Positions 34,565-43,701 of a DNA stretch of 64,000 nt are shown here, piece after piece. Source of the DNA: Alteromonadaceae bacterium 2753L.S.0a.02 (lineage in GTDB: Bacteria; Pseudomonadota; Gammaproteobacteria; Pseudomonadales; Cellvibrionaceae); contig VISH01000002.1 in NCBI GenBank assembly GCA_007827375.1, forward strand, positions 3,311,001 to 3,375,000. Direction: 5' to 3'. Position 1 is the stretch's first letter; each line of letters opens with the position of its first letter. The translations under genes were made by a program, and so were the position numbers. A model generated the notes under the pieces. The model was not told where the DNA came from, ran no database searches, and saw only the letters and a list, made by a program, of their open reading frames with translations.

Positions 34565-37500
34565 ATGCTAAAAAACCAAGTGAAAGGTCTACTTGCCGTT
34601 GCTGCCGCTGCGGTATTTACGACCTCCGCTGCCATGGCGGATGTGCCGCCGCTAACGGTAAGCGGGAACCAGGTACTAAGTGGAGGCCAGGCGAAAAGCT
34701 TTGCCGGTAACAGCTTCTTCTGGAGCAACACCGGCTGGGGGCAAGAACGTTTCTACAATGCAGAAACTGTTCGCTGGCTCAAAAATGATTGGAATGCAAC
34801 AGTAGTACGTGCCGCCATGGGCGTTGACGCAGACGGAAGTTATATCCCGTCCCACGAAGATGCCGATCCGGAAGGAAACGTGGAGCGCGTTAAAGCTATT
34901 GTTGACGCGGCAATCGCCGAAGACATGTACGTTATCATCGACTTCCATACACACCATGCGGAAGACTACCAGGCAGAAGCCATTGAGTTTTTTGAAGAAA
35001 TGGCAACCCTGTACGGCGGTTACAATAACGTAATTTATGAACCCTACAACGAACCTTTGCAAATCAGTTGGGACAACGTTGTTAAACCTTACGCCGAGTC
35101 AGTTATCAGCGCGATTCGCGCAATTGACCCCGACAACCTGATTGTCGTCGGCACTCCAAGCTGGTCACAAGACGTTGACGCAGCAGCCAACAACCCCATC
35201 ACCGGCTATAGCAATATTGCCTACACCCTGCACTTCTACGCAGGTACTCACGGTCAGTGGTTACGCGACAAAGCTCGTAACGCCATGAACGCCGGCATCG
35301 CACTGTTTGTAACAGAGTGGGGCTCGGTGAACGCCGATGGTGATGGCGCTCCTAACGTGAGCGAAACACAATCGTGGATGAATTTCCTCAAGCAGAATAA
35401 TATTTCACATCTGAACTGGGCCGTTAGCGACAAGGAAGAAGGTTCTTCTATCGTCAAGCCTGGGACACCCATCAGCGGCTGGAACTCTTCAGACCTCACT
35501 GCTGCGGGCACACTGGTGAAAGATATTGTTTCCAATTGGGGAACCACTATCGATACCGGAAGTTCAACCAGCTCGACGTCCAGCTCAAGCAGCTCAAGTT
35601 CGTCCAGCAGCTCTTCCAGCAGTTCGAACTCCTCCAGCAGCTCTAGCTCTTCGAGCTCCAGCAGTTCTTCTTCGAGCAGCAGCTCTGGTTCAAGCACTGG
35701 CAGCTGTAATGGTTTGAATGAATACCCCAACTGGACTGCGCGTGATTGGTCCGGTGGCCCCTACAACCACGCCAACCCTGGCGATAAATTGGTTTATCAG
35801 GGAACCATCTACCAAGCCAACTGGTACACCACAACTGTACCTGGTAGCGATGCTTCCTGGACCAACGTAGGCTCTTGCGGAACATCTAGTTCCACAAGTT
35901 CCACCAGCAGCTCCAGTTCCTCAAGCAGCAGCTCTAGCTCTTCATCAAGCAGCAGCTCGAATTCAACAAGCAGCTCAAGTTCAAGCAGTTCTTCCAGCAG
36001 CAGCTCAAACTCATCCAGCAGCTCTAGCTCTTCGAGCAGTTCTTCATCAAGCTCTAGCTCCAGCAGCTCTGGCCCAGTAAGCAGCTGTACAGGCGTAAAC
36101 GAGTACCCCAATTGGACCTCGCGCGACTGGTCTGGTGGCCCGTACAACCACGCCAACCCAGGCGATAAAATGGTTTACCAAAACACCCTTTATCAGGCGA
36201 ATTGGTACACCACTACAATTCCTGGCGGAGACTCTTCCTGGACCAATCTTGGCTCTTGTTCCGGTGGCAGCAGCACTACCAGCTCTACCTCCTCATCAAG
36301 CAGCTCCTCCAGCAGTAGCTCGTCCAGTTCCAGCAGCTCCTCTACCGGCGGCTCCACCAGCTCATCGTCTTCCAGCAGCTCTTCAAGCTCAAGCAGCTCT
36401 TCCACCACTGGAAGCAGCGGCAGCGCAGCTAACCTGGATAACCCATTTGCTGGCGCCACTTGGTACGTCGATCCCGTTTGGTCTGCCAAAGCAGCTGGTG
36501 AGCCTGGCGGTTCCGCGATTGCCAACTACAACACAGCTGTGTGGATGGACCGAATCGGTGCGATTGCCGGCCCAGAAGATGGCGACGGTATGGGCTTGCG
36601 CGATCACCTGGATGCAGCACTGGACCAGGGCGCTAACCTGTTCATGTTCGTGTTCTACGATCTGCCAAACCGCGACTGTGCGGCTCTAGCTTCCAACGGT
36701 GAACTGCGTATTTCCGAAAACGGCTACCAACGCTATGTTGACGAGTACACCGCCGGCATTATGGAAGTTATCAGCGATCCTAAATACAGTGTGCTTCGCA
36801 TCGTTGCCGTTGTTGAGGTGGACTCACTGCCCAACTTGGTAACCAACCTCAACGAGCCAGACTGTGCGGAAGCCGACGGCCCTGGCGGTTACCGAGATGG
36901 TATCCGATACGCGCTCAACCAACTGAGCAGCCTGCCTAACGTGTATCCCTATCTCGATATCGCACACTCAGGTTGGTTGGGATGGAGCGATAACTTCAGC
37001 CAAGGCGTTGCCCTGATTGGCGATGTTATTGAGAGTACCGATCGCGGTTGGGGAAGTATCGCCGGTTTCGCCAGTAACTCTGCGAACTACACTCCGGTAG
37101 AAGAACCCTACATGCCAGATCCAAATGCGCAGGTCGGCGGCCAGCCCATACGATCTTCGGATTTCTACGAGTGGAATAGCTACCTGGAAGAACTGAGTTA
37201 CGTGCAAGATTGGCGTCAGGCCATGATTAGCCGAGGCGCTCCTTCCACTATCGGTATGTTGATCGATACAGCCCGAAACGGCTGGGGTGGTCCGGGACGT
37301 CCAACTGCCGCTTCCAGCAGCAGTAATTTGAACACCTATGTGGAAGAATCCAAGATCGACCGTCGCGAACACCGTGGTAACTGGTGTAACCAGCCTGGTG
37401 GTGTTGGCTACCGCCCAACGGCTGCACCACATGCCGGTGTTGATGCATTCGTCTGGATCAAGCCGCAAGGTGAATCGGATGGTATCAGCGATCCGAACTT

Positions 37501-37675
37501 CCCGATCGATCCTAACGATCCCAACAAGCAGCATGATCCGATGTGTGATCCGAACGCGTCTAATTCGTCAAACAGCGCATACGGTACTGGCGCAATGGAC
37601 AACGCACCGCATGCGGGTCGTTGGTTCCCTGAGGCCTTCCAGACTCTGCTTAACAACGCGTACCCACCTTTGTAA
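34565..37675 (+). CDS. celAB: Bifunctional cellulase CelAB, GH5-CBM5-CBM5-GH6
   Basis: 1036 aa. Signal peptide about 1-25 ('TTSAAMAD'). GH5 (subfamily 2-like) at about 26-325: 'GNSFFWSNTGWGQERFY', 'VIIDFHTHHAED', 'VIYEPYNEPLQ' (acid/base Glu 163) and 'LFVTEWGSVN' (nucleophile Glu 251). Polyserine linkers flank two almost identical CBM5 modules (about 385-435 and 512-562, 'YPNWTARDWSGGPYNHANPG'). GH6 at about 623-1036 has the 'FVFYDLPNRDCAA' signature. The arrangement is that of CelAB described from Teredinibacter turnerae, with endo- and exo-acting halves on one chain (family knowledge). Its GH6 half is nearly duplicated in the gene at 40,094. Extracellular. Confidence 0.95.
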   Translation: MLKNQVKGLLAVAAAAVFTTSAAMADVPPLTVSGNQVLSGGQAKSFAGNSFFWSNTGWGQERFYNAETVRWLKNDWNATVVRAAMGVDADGSYIPSHEDADPEGNVERVKAIVDAAIAEDMYVIIDFHTHHAEDYQAEAIEFFEEMATLYGGYNNVIYEPYNEPLQISWDNVVKPYAESVISAIRAIDPDNLIVVGTPSWSQDVDAAANNPITGYSNIAYTLHFYAGTHGQWLRDKARNAMNAGIALFVTEWGSVNADGDGAPNVSETQSWMNFLKQNNISHLNWAVSDKEEGSSIVKPGTPISGWNSSDLTAAGTLVKDIVSNWGTTIDTGSSTSSTSSSSSSSSSSSSSSSSNSSSSSSSSSSSSSSSSSSSGSSTGSCNGLNEYPNWTARDWSGGPYNHANPGDKLVYQGTIYQANWYTTTVPGSDASWTNVGSCGTSSSTSSTSSSSSSSSSSSSSSSSSSNSTSSSSSSSSSSSSSNSSSSSSSSSSSSSSSSSSSSGPVSSCTGVNEYPNWTSRDWSGGPYNHANPGDKMVYQNTLYQANWYTTTIPGGDSSWTNLGSCSGGSSTTSSTSSSSSSSSSSSSSSSSSSTGGSTSSSSSSSSSSSSSSSTTGSSGSAANLDNPFAGATWYVDPVWSAKAAGEPGGSAIANYNTAVWMDRIGAIAGPEDGDGMGLRDHLDAALDQGANLFMFVFYDLPNRDCAALASNGELRISENGYQRYVDEYTAGIMEVISDPKYSVLRIVAVVEVDSLPNLVTNLNEPDCAEADGPGGYRDGIRYALNQLSSLPNVYPYLDIAHSGWLGWSDNFSQGVALIGDVIESTDRGWGSIAGFASNSANYTPVEEPYMPDPNAQVGGQPIRSSDFYEWNSYLEELSYVQDWRQAMISRGAPSTIGMLIDTARNGWGGPGRPTAASSSSNLNTYVEESKIDRREHRGNWCNQPGGVGYRPTAAPHAGVDAFVWIKPQGESDGISDPNFPIDPNDPNKQHDPMCDPNASNSSNSAYGTGAMDNAPHAGRWFPEAFQTLLNNAYPPL
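36431..37675 (+). repeat. GH6 domain duplication, copy A
   Basis: This GH6-coding segment is repeated at about 40,843-42,088 in the same direction. Proteins align nearly end to end without large gaps and share an uninterrupted run of 101 identical residues starting at KAAGEPGGSA. Long stretches are also near-identical in DNA, for example around 37,470-37,555 against 41,878-41,963. Confidence 0.9.
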
Positions 37676-37701
37676 GTGTTAGAACTTTAGTTTGTCCTAA
37701 C

Positions 37702-37734
37702 AAAAACCGCGATCAGAAATGATCGCGGTTTTTT
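37702..37734 (+). terminator. Intrinsic terminator after celAB
   Basis: Stem AACCGCGATC / GATCGCGGTT with loop AGAAAT, flanked by an A-run and followed by TTTT, 26 nt after the stop codon. Confidence 0.93.
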
Positions 37735-37841
37735 ATATTTGGACATGCGCAGATGATTAATAACAAAAGAAACGGTATGATTTGCGCCTCTTTGGCCTCG
37801 GCCCAATGCTCAAACCAAAAAAACAATAAAGAATTGAAAAA

Positions 37842-39038
37842 ATGAACATTGCAAAAGTACTCAGCATAATTTCTCAGAAAAAAAACCGTTTTATCTCAAC
37901 TATGGTGCTAATCAGCTGCTTTTGTATGGCTGCATCTTGCACCGTAAAAACTCCGCCATCGCGCATTTACTTTTCTGTAAAAACGATTGGCCCTTCGGTA
38001 AATATTTATTCTATCGATCAACTTGGCGTGCTCACCAAGCACACCGATGACGATCGTTGGCGCGACTTGGAAGTGGATGTTGCCAAAAATGGCACGATGG
38101 TATTTGCGTCTAACCGAAAAGAAGACGCTAAAATAGATTTGACTAAACGCTCTGACAGCTTTGATATCTTTCTGTTGAAAAAATCAGCCAGTGAACCTGA
38201 GCGCTTGATACAAGACGATCCCACAGACGTTACACCAAAACTCAGCCCAAATGCTGATGCGGTTGCTTTCATTCAAAAACTCGACAAGCATGAGCAGCTT
38301 CAGCTTATGGTATTGTCTGGCTCGCAACCAAAAGTCTTGCTGGAAAATCATCAAATCGATGCATACGCCTGGTCTGGTGATGGTCGCCGAATGCTGGTTG
38401 CCCACAGCAATGACGAACAATCGATTGTGGAAATTATTGAGATTGAAAGTGGCAAACATCAGCAATTATTCTCGTTACCCCTGAAACCACCGATTGATCA
38501 ACCCAATTTCAGGCCGAACGACACCGACGAATATATGAAAATGGTCGCCTATATCCGCTGGTCACCAGACGAAAAAATAGTTGCGTACGTTCGCCACCCC
38601 GTCTTCAGAGGCGTGCGCCAACTACGTCTGTACGATATCGAAACGGGTAAAGACACTTTAATATCGCCGCCCAAGTTACAAGTGCAAGACCACGTTGACT
38701 GGAATAAGACAAGTGACAAATTACTTTATTCGGGTTTAGTGGACTATCACTTCTATTTTGATGAACAAACACAAAGTAAAGTCTACGACGGAAGTATGCA
38801 GATTTTTGAGTATTCTCTTGCAACTGAAAATGCTCAGCTTACATCAGGGAATCATATGTATAAAAACCCGGTATATTCCCCCGATGAGCAATACATTGCC
38901 TACCTCTACTCTGAAAAACTGGGGTCGCGAACATATCAGTTGTACACCATGAAAAAAGACGGCAGCGAAAATCATCAACTGTACGACATGGTAGCGCCGG
39001 TATCCGATCTCACATGGCAACTTGATAAAGCTGAATAA
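37842..39038 (+). CDS. TolB/WD40-like beta-propeller lipoprotein
   Basis: 398 aa. Lipoprotein-type signal with 'CFCMAASC' (likely lipid Cys about residue 33, after a polar leader). The mature part carries PD40/TolB-like propeller blades with 'S.DG/SPD' motifs: 'TPKLSPNADAVAFIQ', 'YAWSGDGRRMLVAH', 'IRWSPDEKIVAYVRH', 'DWNKTSDKLLYSG' and 'NPVYSPDEQYIAYLYSE'. About five to six blades are seen. Probably periplasmic and protein- or glycan-binding. It sits alone between celAB and the second GH6 gene, with a terminator before it. A sensor or accessory role in wall degradation is only suggested by position. Confidence 0.7.
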   Translation: MNIAKVLSIISQKKNRFISTMVLISCFCMAASCTVKTPPSRIYFSVKTIGPSVNIYSIDQLGVLTKHTDDDRWRDLEVDVAKNGTMVFASNRKEDAKIDLTKRSDSFDIFLLKKSASEPERLIQDDPTDVTPKLSPNADAVAFIQKLDKHEQLQLMVLSGSQPKVLLENHQIDAYAWSGDGRRMLVAHSNDEQSIVEIIEIESGKHQQLFSLPLKPPIDQPNFRPNDTDEYMKMVAYIRWSPDEKIVAYVRHPVFRGVRQLRLYDIETGKDTLISPPKLQVQDHVDWNKTSDKLLYSGLVDYHFYFDEQTQSKVYDGSMQIFEYSLATENAQLTSGNHMYKNPVYSPDEQYIAYLYSEKLGSRTYQLYTMKKDGSENHQLYDMVAPVSDLTWQLDKAE

Positions 39039-40093
39039 ACGGCACGTGTTTAGGTAAACGCATTAACACAATGTTTGGCGGCAGATTAAATTAAAGCCCA
39101 GTGCGTCATTGATTTATAACAATACTCGTTATAACAAAACTGGACATGTTTTAAATTAATACCAAAGGATGGGTTTTATTCAGCTTAACCTATTAACTGT
39201 TGCAATCAAAATATGAGCTGAGATTCCATTTTGCGACGCTTCTGGTATTTGAGATAAAAAAATATTTAAAAATAAGAAAATCGACTAAAACTGTGCGCTC
39301 ATACCGCAGAAACTGTGAATTTATGGCTGGCAGAAAAATGCGAATCACTTCAAAATACGGTTGCAGCAAAAGATATTATTGAAGCAATAATAATTGCTTG
39401 ATCGGGTGGTGTATAATAAAAATAATTCACTACTATCAAAAGGGTTGGCACTGTCTGAAATCCGATAAAAACTTTAAACGGATTCAGCACAACAGTATTT
39501 CTGCAATGCATACCTACTGCCCGCCAATTCCGCCCTTGGATACAAAATCTGTCTGACAACAGAGACTGCGTAACCGATAAGCAAAAGTTTTTGCCAGTAT
39601 GAGATTGGCATCTGGCGGCTAACGATTTTTCATCAAGCCTCAACACGCCATGCTCAAGCCAGCAATGCAGGCCACAGGTAACTTGCTGTGTTCGGCATTG
39701 ACCAAGATTTTCTGCAGCTGCAAATTTTCTGCAGATTTGGTTTGGTTCCAGATGTATCTTTAGTGCAAACGCTTCTCTGGCGAAACCAGATCATCTGGTT
39801 TCCCAGATGAACACACTAAAGTATTGAATCAAACCCCTCACACGAATTCTCGATGTGGCATCGAGACCGCAGTAACCATCACCCTGAACGAATTTCGCAG
39901 GCGCAAAGTGGGAGACACCTCTAACACAACCCCCTGTGATAATCGTCGCAAACACGGCGAACTGAGTGCGGCTTTGGAAATTTACACAACCTGTCGAATT
40001 GTCTGCCGACCACTTTACAGTTTGCACCGGATATGGACTCCCGACTCACCCTTTGGGGTTAAACAATAAAATTTATTTTGGAGATACATCCCT
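39039..40093. other. One-kilobase region without a supported gene, upstream of the second GH6 gene
   Basis: Short frames occur on both strands (39,200-39,382 plus; 39,350-39,646 and 39,791-40,027 minus) but none shows a domain, ribosome site or codon bias. The segment has a repeated TTTTCTGCAG word (about 39,709 and 39,725), a LacI-like half-conserved site TGCAAACGCTTCTC (39,764-39,777) and a 19-nt palindrome. It may combine a regulatory region with decayed sequence; I could not identify a parent gene or insertion element. Confidence 0.45.
39783..39801. repeat. Perfect 9-bp-arm palindrome upstream of the second GH6 gene
   Basis: AAACCAGAT-C-ATCTGGTTT, 292 bp before the GH6 start codon. The arms are exact and the spacer is one base. 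It is shaped like a dimeric regulator site; part of the word (CCAGAT) recurs just before (about 39,748) and after (39,803) it. Confidence 0.65.
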
Positions 40094-42088
40094 ATGACAA
40101 CCAGAAAGCTCAAGGCTCTGTTTTTAGCTGTCGCATCGACGGTTCTGGTGGCGCCCACAGCTAACGCTGCAGTGTGTAACTGGTACGGCTGGCGCGTCAA
40201 CATCTGTGAAACATTCGACAGCGGTTGGCACAACGAGAACAATGAAACCTGTATCGGCGCCAATTCCTGCCAGAATATTGAAGGCGGTAGCACAACCAGC
40301 AGCAGTTCAAGCTCCTCATCTTCCAGCAGCAGCTCAAGCACCTCTTCAACAAGCAGTTCCAGTTCATCGTCTTCAAGCAGTAACTCTAGCTCCAGCAGCA
40401 GCTCAAGTTCTTCTAGCTCGGGGTCAGGCACTGGCTCATGCGCTGGTATTAACGTCTACCCCAACTGGACTGCACGCGATTGGTCTGGCGGTGCTTACAA
40501 CCATGCCAACGCTGGCGACCAAATGGTCTACCAAAACACCCTGTACACAGCGAATTGGTACACCAATACAACTCCCGGAAGTGATGCTTCATGGACTAGC
40601 TTAGGTTCATGCTCAGGCTCCGGTAGCACAACCAGCTCATCAAGCAGCTCAAGTTCAAGCAGTTCTTCCAGCTCCAGCTCCAGCTCCAGCTCTTCAAGCG
40701 GTAGCACAACCAGCAGTAGTTCGAGCTCTAGTTCTTCCAGCAGCTCTTCATCTTCGACTGGTTCTACCACTTCCAGCTCCAGCAGCTCTTCCAGTTCTAG
40801 CAGCTCTTCCAGCTCTTCATCAAGCGGTGTGATCACGCACCTGGATAACCCCTTCGTGGGAGCAACTTGGTATGTAGACCCCGTTTGGTCAGGAAAAGCC
40901 GCTGGCGAACCTGGTGGTTCCGCAATTGCCAACTACAACACAGCTGTGTGGATGGACCGCATTGGCGCAATCGCCGGACCTGAAGATGGCGACGGCATGG
41001 GCCTTCGTGATCACCTAGATGCCGCTCTGGATCAAGGTGCCAACCTGTTCATGTTCGTGTTCTACGACCTGCCAAACCGCGACTGTGCCGCTTTGGCATC
41101 TAACGGTGAACTGCGTATCTCTGAAAATGGCTATCAGCGTTATGTCGACGAATACACAGCCGGCATTATGGAAGTCATCAGCGATCCTAAGTACAGCGGT
41201 CTTCGCATCGTAACCATCGTTGAAGTGGATTCATTGCCTAACCTAGTAACCAACAGCGATTTGGCTGATTGTGCTGAAGCTGCTGGCCCTGGTGGATACC
41301 GCGACGGTATTACTTATGCACTCAACCAATTGAGCAGCTTGCCTAACGTATATCCATATCTGGATATTGCACACTCTGGCTGGCTCGGTTGGAGTGATAA
41401 CTTCAGTCAAGCCGTAACGCTGATTGGTGACGTGGTAGCGGGTACTGACCGTGGCTGGGATTCTATCTCTGGTTTCGCCAGTAACTCTGCCAACTACACG
41501 CCTGTTGAAGAACCTTACCTGCCAGATCCTAACTCACAGGTTGGTGGTCAACAGCTGAAGTCCGCTGATTTCTATGAGTGGAACGGTTATATCGAAGAAC
41601 TCACTTTCGTACAGGATTGGCGTCAAGCCATGATTAACCGCGGCGCACCTTCATCCCTCGGTATGCTGATCGATACCGGCCGTAATGGTTGGGGTGGTCC
41701 AGGTCGTCCATCAGGTGCGTCCAGCAGCACCGACTTAAATACCTTTGTTAATCAGTCTAAGATCGACCGTCGTCAACATCGCGGAAACTGGTGTAACCAG
41801 CCTGGTGGTGTGGGCTACCGTCCTACAGCAGCTCCACACACTGGTGTAGATGCGTATGTTTGGATCAAGCCCCAAGGTGAATCGGATGGTATTAGCGATC
41901 CGAACTTCCCGATCGATCCTAACGATCCCAACAAGCAACACGATCCGATGTGTGACCCGAATGCTCAGAACCGTTATGCAGACGATCCCAGTATCTTGAC
42001 TGGCGCTATGGACAATGCACCTCACGCAGGTCGTTGGTTCCCTGAAGCCTTCCAGACTCTGGTCAACAACGCTTACCCTCCACTGTAA
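40094..42088 (+). CDS. Secreted GH6 cellulase, CBM10-CBM5-GH6
   Basis: 664 aa. Signal peptide about 1-26 ('APTANAA'). CBM10 at about 27-58 ('CNWYGWRVNICETFDSGWHN'), polyserine, CBM5 at about 120-170 ('YPNWTARDWSGGAYNHANAG'), then two consecutive polyserine/Gly-Ser-Thr stretches. GH6 at about 251-664 has 'FVFYDLPNRDCAA' and 'WIKPQGESDGIS'. Expected to be an inverting beta-1,4-glucanase or cellobiohydrolase acting on cellulose. The catalytic domain is a near copy of the CelAB GH6 half, while the binding modules sit on the opposite end, which shows module shuffling. A terminator follows. Confidence 0.94.
   Translation: MTTRKLKALFLAVASTVLVAPTANAAVCNWYGWRVNICETFDSGWHNENNETCIGANSCQNIEGGSTTSSSSSSSSSSSSSSTSSTSSSSSSSSSSNSSSSSSSSSSSSGSGTGSCAGINVYPNWTARDWSGGAYNHANAGDQMVYQNTLYTANWYTNTTPGSDASWTSLGSCSGSGSTTSSSSSSSSSSSSSSSSSSSSSSGSTTSSSSSSSSSSSSSSSTGSTTSSSSSSSSSSSSSSSSSSGVITHLDNPFVGATWYVDPVWSGKAAGEPGGSAIANYNTAVWMDRIGAIAGPEDGDGMGLRDHLDAALDQGANLFMFVFYDLPNRDCAALASNGELRISENGYQRYVDEYTAGIMEVISDPKYSGLRIVTIVEVDSLPNLVTNSDLADCAEAAGPGGYRDGITYALNQLSSLPNVYPYLDIAHSGWLGWSDNFSQAVTLIGDVVAGTDRGWDSISGFASNSANYTPVEEPYLPDPNSQVGGQQLKSADFYEWNGYIEELTFVQDWRQAMINRGAPSSLGMLIDTGRNGWGGPGRPSGASSSTDLNTFVNQSKIDRRQHRGNWCNQPGGVGYRPTAAPHTGVDAYVWIKPQGESDGISDPNFPIDPNDPNKQHDPMCDPNAQNRYADDPSILTGAMDNAPHAGRWFPEAFQTLVNNAYPPL
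40843..42088 (+). repeat. GH6 domain duplication, copy B
   Basis: Partner of 36,431-37,675. Differences from copy A are scattered in the middle part and a small variable loop before the C-terminus ('NASNSSNSAYG' against 'NAQNRYADDPSIL'). Confidence 0.9.
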
Positions 42089-42111
42089 GTAATCCCAGAA
42101 AGTAAGCAATC

Positions 42112-42142
42112 AACCGCAGCCAGAAATGGCTGCGGTTTTTTT
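42112..42142 (+). terminator. Intrinsic terminator after second GH6 gene
   Basis: Stem AACCGCAGCC / GGCTGCGGTT with loop AGAAAT, followed by TTTTT. Its form is close to the terminator after celAB (same loop), consistent with duplication including the 3' flank. Confidence 0.93.
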
Positions 42143-42480
42143 GTGTGGAACAAACAAGAGAAAGTAAATTAGCTATAGAAATTGGGTTAGCCCTTTCGAG
42201 AGCTAAGCCAGAACATCGAAAAGTAACCGTTAATTAATGAAATTAAACGGCCAGTATCTTTTTCGAAGCACTTTGAGGGGCAAAAGTCAGTAGAATGTCA
42301 ACTTGGATACGGACGCACTTGCTGACTGAATCAAATCATTTAGAAAAAATAAATAATCCGAAACCAAGTGACTACAACCTCGCAATCAGCCGGTTTCGCT
42401 ACTCTACAAAACTTCTATCTTTTCTATACTCAATACCAATAATAAGTCGAGAACGGGCATTTGATGTTGAATTCTGAACA
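42143..42480. other. Intergenic region between convergent genes
   Basis: About 340 bp between the GH6 terminator and the 3' end of the AraC-type gene. AT-rich; a 60-codon plus-strand frame at 42,295-42,477 has no recognisable feature. Nothing else is seen. Confidence 0.45.
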
Positions 42481-43701
42481 TCAGCTTCTTACACCAAGCG
42501 GTTTAAAATTTATTTTTTTATATTCCCGAGGTGTCATACCTTCCATTTTCTTGAAAAAATTATTAAAGGTGGCCTTACTATTGAAGCCAACCTCATACAT
42601 AATATCGAGCATGGTAGCATCCTGACGTTGTTCACTTACCAAGAGCTTCTTGGCATCCTCAATTCGAAATGTGTTAATAAATTCAAAGAAATTACAGCCA
42701 TAATGTTTATTTAAAATGGTAGAAAGCGTTCTGGGAGAAACCGAAAGCTGAGTTGCTAAACTTTCTAGGGTTATTGCAGAATCCAAATAAATTTTCTTGT
42801 CTCTCATCAATTCGTCCAAACGCCGAATATATTCAGGGTTTACAGACGGACCGGTATTTTGAGATTTTTGCGAACCCGCTACAGGTGGTACAGACTGAGT
42901 GATTGCCGCCCTTAGCTCCAGCTTGGGCCAGGCGTTGTCTGCATAGGTGCGACGCCCTAACACCACCAATATCCCCCCCAGGAGAATACAGGTACCATAA
43001 TTTGAAATTAACCCCATCTCATCTACGGGAAGTCTTGTGGCGAATTCGCGATTAATCACCAGCATCAACGCAATTAAACACGACCAACCCCAAAAAGCGA
43101 CAAATCCATAGATACCAAATTTCAGAGATCGCACCAAGTAGCCGTGACTTTGGAGCATTTTTTTATCGAGGCTTTGAAGATAAAAGCGCAACTCAAGTGC
43201 ACAGAGCACCCCAAAATACAGCCGCAATACCTCTCTCGCAAACGTAACGAAATAAATAGTAAACGACGCTGAATAAGCCCCCAGACCCCGTTGAATATCT
43301 GCTTTAACATCGGTGGGTAAAATGTGATATGCAAGTACTTGATGCAATAAAAACAGTAGAAAAGGCGCAAAATAAAAGAAATCGACGGCACGTAATCGGT
43401 ATTTTTTATAAAATTTAGCGCGTAAAAATAACAATAGGAATGGCCCCTGGAGCCAATAGCCTGTTTCAAAAACATAAAACCAGTTGGGTAAATTTTCTAT
43501 TGCCCAGCCCCGAAAAGCGGCACCAAAACTGATGAGATTATCCAATGGCACGATTGCCATCGATACTAAAAAGCCCACCAGTAAAATATTAGACAAGCGG
43601 TGTTTGCGCCCGCGCAACAATAGCACGGCAACCAGCAGCAAACATTGATACACGGTTAGAAGTAGCACAACATCGTGTGTATTAAAGAGAACAATATCCA
43701 C
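42481..43701 (-). CDS. Membrane-anchored AraC-family transcriptional regulator
   Basis: 406 aa. The N-terminal half (about 1-250) contains about seven hydrophobic helices ('VVLLLTVYQCLLLVAVLLLR', 'LSNILLVGFLVSMAIV', 'FAPFLLFLLHQVLAY', 'GTCILLGGILVVLG' and others). The C-terminal 100 residues form an AraC/XylS DNA-binding domain ('LATQLSVSPRTLSTILNKHY', 'IMYEVGFNSKATFNNFFKKM', 'TPREYKK'). This 7TM-HTH plan suggests it senses an envelope or small-molecule signal and binds DNA from the membrane. It lies beside the wall-degradation cluster and upstream of nothing on its strand, so it could regulate either that cluster or itself. Targets unknown. Confidence 0.9.
   Translation of the reverse strand: MDIVLFNTHDVVLLLTVYQCLLLVAVLLLRGRKHRLSNILLVGFLVSMAIVPLDNLISFGAAFRGWAIENLPNWFYVFETGYWLQGPFLLLFLRAKFYKKYRLRAVDFFYFAPFLLFLLHQVLAYHILPTDVKADIQRGLGAYSASFTIYFVTFAREVLRLYFGVLCALELRFYLQSLDKKMLQSHGYLVRSLKFGIYGFVAFWGWSCLIALMLVINREFATRLPVDEMGLISNYGTCILLGGILVVLGRRTYADNAWPKLELRAAITQSVPPVAGSQKSQNTGPSVNPEYIRRLDELMRDKKIYLDSAITLESLATQLSVSPRTLSTILNKHYGCNFFEFINTFRIEDAKKLLVSEQRQDATMLDIMYEVGFNSKATFNNFFKKMEGMTPREYKKINFKPLGVRS

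Noticed and set aside
39200..40027. Short frames on both strands in the gap before the second GH6 gene
   Set aside because: They overlap each other on opposite strands and show no domain or codon preference.
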